DNA from: Pseudomonas sp. P7548
GTDB taxonomy: Bacteria; Pseudomonadota; Gammaproteobacteria; Pseudomonadales; Pseudomonadaceae
Direction of reading: 5' to 3'
NCBI RefSeq assembly: GCF_013386585.1
Contig: NZ_JACARO010000022.1
Coordinates: 1-60,550 of the forward strand
Length of the DNA: 60,550 nucleotides
Of the stretch, positions 59,143 to 60,550 are shown piece after piece. Below the pieces are notes generated by a model. That model saw only the letters and a program-made list of their open reading frames with translations, was not told where the DNA came from and searched no databases. A program made the position numbers and the translations under genes. Position 1 is the first letter of the stretch. The number at the start of each line of letters is the position of its first letter.

Positions 59143-60522
59143 ATGACGCAGACTTTGAACACCACGCTGCTGATCATCGGCGGCGGCCCTGGCGGTTATG
59201 TGGCGGCGATCCGCGCCGGCCAACTGGGCATCCCGACCATCCTGGTGGAAGGCCAGGCACTGGGCGGCACCTGCCTGAATATCGGCTGCATTCCGTCCAA
59301 GGCCCTGATCCATGTGGCCGAGCAGTTCCAGCAAACCGTGCACCACAGCCAAGGCTCCAAACTGGGCATCGAAGTGGATGTGCCGACCCTGGACATCCGC
59401 AAGAGCGTGGAATGGAAGGACGGTATCGTCGACCGCCTGACCACCGGCGTTTCGGCGTTGCTCAAGAAGCACAAGGTGCAGGTGATCCACGGCTGGGCCA
59501 AGGTGGTGGACGGCAAGACCGTCGACGTCGGCGACCAGCGCATCACCTGCGAACACCTGCTGCTGGCCACCGGCTCGAAAAGCGTCAACCTGCCGATGCT
59601 GCCGATTGGCGGGCCGATCATCTCGTCCACCGAAGCCCTGGCGCCCACCCGCGTGCCCAAGCGCCTGGTGGTGGTGGGTGGCGGCTATATTGGCCTGGAG
59701 CTGGGCATTGCCTACCGCAAACTGGGCGCCGAAGTCAGTGTGGTCGAGGCGCAGGATCGCGTCCTGCCGGCCTACGATGCCGAGCTGACGGCGCCGGTGG
59801 CCGAGTCCCTCAAGCAACTGGGGGTGAAGCTGTACCTCAAGCACAGCGTGACGGGCTTTGCCGACTCGCAGTTGCAAGTGCGCGATCCGAATGGCGATAC
59901 GCTGTCGCTGGAAACCGACCAAGTGCTGGTGGCCGTGGGCCGCAAACCCAATACCCAGGGCTGGAACCTTGAAGCGCTGAACCTTGAGATGAACGGTGCG
60001 GCGATCAAGATCGACAGCCGTTGCCAGACCAGCATGCGCAACGTGTATGCCATCGGCGACCTGAGCGGCGAGCCGATGCTGGCGCACCGCGCCATGGCCC
60101 AGGGCGAAATGGTCGCCGAGCTGATCAGCGGTCAAGCCCGCGAATTCAACCCGGCCGCGATCCCCGCCGTGTGTTTTACCGACCCGGAAGTGGTGGTGGT
60201 CGGCAAGACCCCGGACGAGGCCAAGGCTGCCGGACTGGATTGCATCGTTTCGAGTTTCCCGTTTGCGGCCAATGGCCGGGCGATGACCCTGGAATCGAAA
60301 ACCGGCTTCGTGCGGGTGGTGGCGCGCCGTGACAACCACCTGATCGTCGGCTGGCAAGCCGTGGGGGTGGGCGTCTCGGAGCTGTCCACCGCGTTTGGCC
60401 TGAGCCTGGAAATGGGCTCGCGCCTGGAGGATGTGGCGGGCACCATCCACGCCCACCCGACGCTTGGCGAGGCGGTGCTGGAAGCCGCGCTGCGGGCGTT
60501 GGGCCACGCGTTGCACCTGTAA
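59143..60522 (+). CDS. lpdV: Lipoamide dehydrogenase Lpd-Val (E3)
   Basis: A 459-residue E3 flavoprotein, the same length as P. putida LpdV. It reoxidises the dihydrolipoyl groups of BkdB with NAD. The redox disulfide is in [17 protein letters not shown], the FAD loop in [18 protein letters not shown], the NAD loop in [13 protein letters not shown], and the active-site His-Glu pair in [10 protein letters not shown]. It starts three bases after bkdB and ends the operon; a REP unit follows. Confidence 0.97.
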   Translation: MTQTLNTTLLIIGGGPGGYVAAIRAGQLGIPTILVEGQALGGTCLNIGCIPSKALIHVAEQFQQTVHHSQGSKLGIEVDVPTLDIRKSVEWKDGIVDRLTTGVSALLKKHKVQVIHGWAKVVDGKTVDVGDQRITCEHLLLATGSKSVNLPMLPIGGPIISSTEALAPTRVPKRLVVVGGGYIGLELGIAYRKLGAEVSVVEAQDRVLPAYDAELTAPVAESLKQLGVKLYLKHSVTGFADSQLQVRDPNGDTLSLETDQVLVAVGRKPNTQGWNLEALNLEMNGAAIKIDSRCQTSMRNVYAIGDLSGEPMLAHRAMAQGEMVAELISGQAREFNPAAIPAVCFTDPEVVVVGKTPDEAKAAGLDCIVSSFPFAANGRAMTLESKTGFVRVVARRDNHLIVGWQAVGVGVSELSTAFGLSLEMGSRLEDVAGTIHAHPTLGEAVLEAALRALGHALHL

Positions 60523-60534
60523 AACCGCGGTCCT

Positions 60535-60550
60535 TGTGGGAGCGGGCTTG
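60535..60550. repeat. REP unit cut by the window edge
   Basis: TGTGGGAGCGGGCTTG, the start of a REP hairpin like those at 24624, 33633, 37271 and 40078. Confidence 0.75.

Noticed and set aside
57520..60516. 998-codon reverse-strand open frame opposite bkdA2, bkdB and lpdV
   Set aside because: A shadow of high-GC genes. Its translation is rich in His, Gln, Arg and Gly with no family match, while all forward genes are recognised.

Overview
The window is a stretch of a Pseudomonas chromosome, most likely from the P. fluorescens group. The evidence is high GC, the block tig-clpP-clpX-lon-hupB-ppiD, the tRNA order Arg-His-Leu-His next to folD, the bkdR/bkdA1A2B-lpdV operon, and many inverted pairs of REP hairpins (GTGGGAGCGGGCTTG type) between genes. 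I saw no phage, insertion sequence, CRISPR array or rRNA. Species is an inference.

Layout. 1-5 kb: a cut-off PLP enzyme of the D-cysteine desulfhydrase/ACC deaminase family, 2,4-dienoyl-CoA reductase (fadH), a membrane-anchored nitrilase-like protein that seems to lack its catalytic residues, an AraC regulator and a 28-residue acidic microprotein. 5-9.6 kb: an E1 island made of a MarR regulator, a full homodimeric 2-oxoacid dehydrogenase E1 and a second gene encoding a worn-down C-terminal part of such an E1. Both E1-type genes carry the same ATTGCAAT-type palindrome in their promoters. 9.6-12.7 kb: a DUF2242 lipoprotein and a LysR/MFS divergent pair. 12.7-21.3 kb: core protein quality control (ppiD, hupB, lon, clpX, clpP, tig), all leftward, with a degenerate tRNA-Asp-like element between hupB and ppiD. 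21.8-22.5 kb: four tRNAs. 22.6-26.2 kb: folD, pbpG, a C39-like lipoprotein without catalytic residues, a His-rich membrane microprotein and a lipoprotein.

26.4-32.2 kb is a three-gene RND efflux operon in the order permease, adaptor, outer-membrane factor. 32.3-40.8 kb is a complete reductive pyrimidine catabolism locus: NCS1 transporter, dihydropyrimidinase, two-subunit dihydropyrimidine dehydrogenase (preT/preA), a carbamoyl-amino-acid hydrolase and a RutR-like TetR regulator. 41-43.7 kb has a PAS-GGDEF diguanylate cyclase and a GNAT-copC-copD run. 44.3-48.4 kb is a uronic acid oxidation cluster (OprD-type porin, uronate dehydrogenase, SMP-30 lactonase, aldose-1-epimerase-like protein). 48.5-51.3 kb is an EmrAB-like efflux pair. 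51.4-54.8 kb is a sulfide/persulfide module (ArsR-type BigR-like sensor, SQR-like flavoprotein, TauE exporter, divergent persulfide-dioxygenase-like enzyme). 54.9-60.5 kb is the branched-chain ketoacid dehydrogenase locus.

Most genes are well-known families. The least explained items are the tRNA-Asp-like RNA, the E1 fragment with its shared operator, two apparent pseudoenzymes and two microproteins. All alignments were done by eye from memory of the families; no database search was possible.
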